Shown in pieces: positions 61,463 through 64,000 of a stretch of DNA of 64,000 bases. The notes below the pieces were generated by a model. That model made no database searches. It had not been told where the DNA came from and saw nothing but the letters and a program-made list of their open reading frames with translations. Each line of letters opens with the position of its first letter. Position 1 is the first letter of the stretch. The stretch covers positions 126,175-190,174 of the forward strand of contig NZ_KB903360.1 in NCBI RefSeq assembly GCF_000379665.1, in the 5' to 3' direction. Made by a program: the position numbers and the translations under genes. The stretch is from Butyricimonas synergistica DSM 23225. GTDB taxonomy: Bacteria > Bacteroidota > Bacteroidia > Bacteroidales > Marinifilaceae.

Positions 61463-64000
61463 ATGTCCAAGTTTTTCATCAATCGCCCTATATTCGCAAC
61501 CGTCCTTTCCATCCTTATCGTGGTGGCAGGAGTAATCTCGTTGAGATCATTGCCCGTGGAGCAATATCCCACGATCACGCCTCCCACGGTTGTCGTGGAA
61601 GCACAATACCCGGGAGCGAACGCTACCACCATTGCCCAAATGGTGGCTACCCCCATCGAGCAACAAGTCAACGGGGTAGAAGGAATGCTTTATATGTCGT
61701 CCACCTCATCCAGCGCAGGAGTGTACAAACTCACGGTGACCTTCGAGGTCGGCACGGATCTAGATATGGCTACCGTTCTGGTCGAGAATCGGGTAAACAT
61801 AGCCCAAAGCGCACTCCCGCAGGAAGTCACTAAATTGGGTATTACCACCACGAAAGAATCTACCAACGTGGTCATGTTCCTTACCTTGACCTCCGACAAT
61901 CCGAACTACGACGCCCTGTACCTCTCCAATTATGCCGAACTGAACTTGGTCAACGAGTTGAGCCGTATCAAGGGAGTAGGCAGCGTCGGCTCATTCGGGG
62001 CGGGCAATTACAGTATGCGCATCTGGTTAGACCCCAACCTGCTTGCCATCCGGGACGTCAGCCCGGAAGAAATCATTACCGCCATCGAAAGCCAAAACAT
62101 ACAAGTGGCACCCGGTTCCGTCGGGGCTCCGCCTTTAGCGTCCCCCGTGGCATTCCAGTACACGCTGGAAACACAAGGATTGCTTGTCGATGAAGAAGAG
62201 TTCGGCAACATCATCATCAAAGCGCTTCCCGGCGGAAAATACCTCCGGGTAAAGGATGTTGCTACCGTGGAACTCGGCAGCCAAACATACAGTTCCAGTG
62301 CCACCTTGAAAGGAGGAGCCGTCGCCGCCATCGCCATCTACCAGCTCCCCGGAGCCAATGCAATCGACGTTTCCCAGCGAATCAAGACACGGGTAAACAC
62401 CCTCTCCTCCTACCTCCCGGAAGGGGTACATCTAAACATCACGCTTGACACCACGGAGTTTATCCATGCCTCGGTCAAAGAAATATATAAAACCCTCGGC
62501 ACAGCTTTCATTCTCGTGCTAATTGTTATATTACTATTCCTGCAAAACTGGCGAGCCATGCTGATCCCGTTGATCGCGATTCCCGTGTCACTGGTCGGGA
62601 CATTCGCATTCATGAACCTGCTCGGGTTCTCCATCAACACGCTTACCCTTTTCGGACTGGTACTCGCCATCGGGCTTGTAGTCGACGATGCCATCATCAT
62701 TGTCGAGAATAGTTACCGGCTGATCGAAACCGGGAAATACGCCAATATGCGGGAAGCTGTCACGCAAGCCATGAAAGAAGTGTCGGGCGCCATCGTCGGC
62801 ATAATCCTCGTCCTGCTCGCCGTGTTCATTCCCACCGCCTTTATCGGGGGAATCACCGGATCGCTTTACAAGCAGTTCGCCTTGACCATTGCCGCCTCTA
62901 CCATCATCAGTGGATTCAACGCCCTGACATTAAGCCCGGCATTGTGCGCCTTGTTCTTGAAACCCGCCAAACCGACCCGTTTTTTCCTCTTCCGGGGATT
63001 CAACAAGTTCTTCGAGAAGACGACGAACGGGTACATGTGGGTCGTGAGGGGCTTTATCCGGAAATCGGTACTCACCTTGTTTGTTTTCATCGTTCTGTCG
63101 GTACTTGCCTTCCTGGGTTTCATGTATCGACCGACCACCTTTGTACCCAACGAAGACCAAGGATATTTCATTGTTTCCATGCAACTCCCCGACGGGGCTT
63201 CGCTCTCCCGCACGGAAGAGGCATCCGCTAAAGCCGGGGTAATATTGAACAGCATTGACGGTGTACAAACCTATATTACCATCAACGGCTTCTCCATGAT
63301 GGACAACGCCCAGAGTTCCAATGCAGCCTCCATTTTCGTGATGCTTGAAAACTGGGATCAACGGAAAGCAAAAACTCTCGGTGTAGACGCCATCACCACC
63401 CGTTTCAATGAACTCGCCTACGCGGAAATTCCGGAAGCCCAAAGCTATGCCGTGTCGCCCCCTCCCATACCGGGGTTGGGAGAAAGCAGCGGTTTCCAGC
63501 TGATGTTGGAAGACATCAATAACTACGGTTCGGCATCCCTGCAACAGGCAACAAACCACCTCGTCAATGCCGGCAACCAATCGACCGGGCTCGCCATGCT
63601 CCGCTCCACGTTCAGCGCCAGCGTACCCCAGTATTACCTGGACATCGACCGGAACAAAGTGGAACTCATGCAAATCCCCATCGGCAATGTGTTCAGCGCC
63701 CTGTCGGCATACATCGGCTCGATCTATGTCAACAATTTCGTGAAATACGGGCGCACCTTCCAGGTCAACCTCCAGGGATTGCCTTCCAGCCGGGAAGTGA
63801 TCGACAATATATTATTCCTTAACGTGAAGAATGCACAAGGCAACATGGTACCGTTTTCGGCATTTACCACCGTGGAACAACGCCTAGGAACGGAATTACT
63901 ACCTAAATACAATACCTACGCGGCAGCCTCCATATCCGGATCAGCAGCCCCGGGATACAGTTCCGGTCAAGCCCTCGAAGCCATGGAGCAACTCGTCAAA
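61463..64000 (+). CDS. RND multidrug efflux pump, inner-membrane component (partial, 3' end outside window)
   Basis: AcrB/HAE1-family proton-driven exporter; about 846 of the roughly 1040 expected residues are present. The start MSKFFINRPIFATVLSILIV is typical; PSALPEEVxxxG is represented by QSALPQEVTKLG; the pore domains and the fourth transmembrane helix with the proton-relay GLVVDDAIIIVENSYR are present, as is the second half beginning FFEKTTNGYMWVVRGFIRKS. ATG at 61463 follows the fusion protein by 30 bases. Substrates unknown. Confidence 0.96.
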   Translation, partial: MSKFFINRPIFATVLSILIVVAGVISLRSLPVEQYPTITPPTVVVEAQYPGANATTIAQMVATPIEQQVNGVEGMLYMSSTSSSAGVYKLTVTFEVGTDLDMATVLVENRVNIAQSALPQEVTKLGITTTKESTNVVMFLTLTSDNPNYDALYLSNYAELNLVNELSRIKGVGSVGSFGAGNYSMRIWLDPNLLAIRDVSPEEIITAIESQNIQVAPGSVGAPPLASPVAFQYTLETQGLLVDEEEFGNIIIKALPGGKYLRVKDVATVELGSQTYSSSATLKGGAVAAIAIYQLPGANAIDVSQRIKTRVNTLSSYLPEGVHLNITLDTTEFIHASVKEIYKTLGTAFILVLIVILLFLQNWRAMLIPLIAIPVSLVGTFAFMNLLGFSINTLTLFGLVLAIGLVVDDAIIIVENSYRLIETGKYANMREAVTQAMKEVSGAIVGIILVLLAVFIPTAFIGGITGSLYKQFALTIAASTIISGFNALTLSPALCALFLKPAKPTRFFLFRGFNKFFEKTTNGYMWVVRGFIRKSVLTLFVFIVLSVLAFLGFMYRPTTFVPNEDQGYFIVSMQLPDGASLSRTEEASAKAGVILNSIDGVQTYITINGFSMMDNAQSSNAASIFVMLENWDQRKAKTLGVDAITTRFNELAYAEIPEAQSYAVSPPPIPGLGESSGFQLMLEDINNYGSASLQQATNHLVNAGNQSTGLAMLRSTFSASVPQYYLDIDRNKVELMQIPIGNVFSALSAYIGSIYVNNFVKYGRTFQVNLQGLPSSREVIDNILFLNVKNAQGNMVPFSAFTTVEQRLGTELLPKYNTYAAASISGSAAPGYSSGQALEAMEQLVK

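Noticed and set aside
1-64000. CRISPR array or insertion sequence
   Set aside because: No evenly spaced identical repeats with unique spacers, and no transposase frame was seen on either strand.

Overview
The window looks like chromosomal DNA from a gut-type Bacteroidetes of the order Bacteroidales. Supporting signs are TAnnTTTG promoter -7 elements, two SusC/SusD loci with ECF sigma/FecR pairs, an ftsX-DUF3098-uppP-truB-queA cluster, GH130, MobV and DUF4252/DUF4843/PKD-like lipoproteins. Odoribacteraceae (Butyricimonas or Odoribacter) is my best guess, but the sequence alone does not prove it.

Region 1 (1-13.1 kb) is housekeeping, almost all on the minus strand: a partial mfd with a TTG start, queA, truB, uppP, a DUF3098 membrane protein and ftsX; then tRNA-Gly(GCC) and tRNA-Leu(TAA) on the plus strand; a decayed RhuM-like gene; clpB; mtnA; and a nitronate-monooxygenase-like flavoprotein.

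Region 2 (13.1-26 kb) is a glycan-type operon broken by a mobile element. On the minus strand an AraC regulator, a 41-residue lysine-rich ORF, a GH130 glycoside phosphorylase and a GT4 glycosyltransferase are followed, 8.6 kb further on, by an alpha/alpha-toroid protein. The 9-bp sequence AAATCAATT occurs at both junctions. Removing the intervening 8.66 kb joins the glycosyltransferase and toroid reading frames in frame, so one gene was probably split. The element (about 14175-22832) carries an HTH protein, a tyrosine integrase, an excisionase-like protein, two accessory proteins, a hairpin-rich presumptive oriT, a MobV relaxase, and AT-rich cargo. The cargo is an array of orphan immunity-like genes (Imm32-like, Imm43-like and one unknown) separated by related repeats, plus a secreted protein of unknown function. 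It resembles a mobilizable acquired interbacterial defence island.

Region 3 (26.4-34.7 kb, minus strand) is a SusC/SusD locus with ECF sigma, FecR, SusC, SusD, a fasciclin-like lipoprotein and a second small lipoprotein. Region 4 (34.9-39.6 kb) holds tRNA-Leu(CAA), a stand-alone TonB-dependent receptor, a HAD phosphatase and a MATE exporter. Region 5 (39.7-54.2 kb, plus strand) is a second locus with ECF sigma, FecR, two tandem zinc metalloproteases (metzincin-type motif), SusC, SusD, a DUF4843 lipoprotein and a PKD-like lipoprotein, ending in a strong terminator. It looks built for protein or peptide use. Region 6 (54.2-64 kb) has a DUF2059 protein, an S28/S37-type serine peptidase, WaaA, a DUF4252 protein and an RND efflux operon (outer-membrane channel, membrane fusion protein, partial inner-membrane pump).

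Regulatory signals include Bacteroidetes-type promoters and three 30-bp sites (GTCACCC...GTnnTA, identical spacing) upstream of the sigma and anti-sigma genes, which are likely ECF-sigma promoters.
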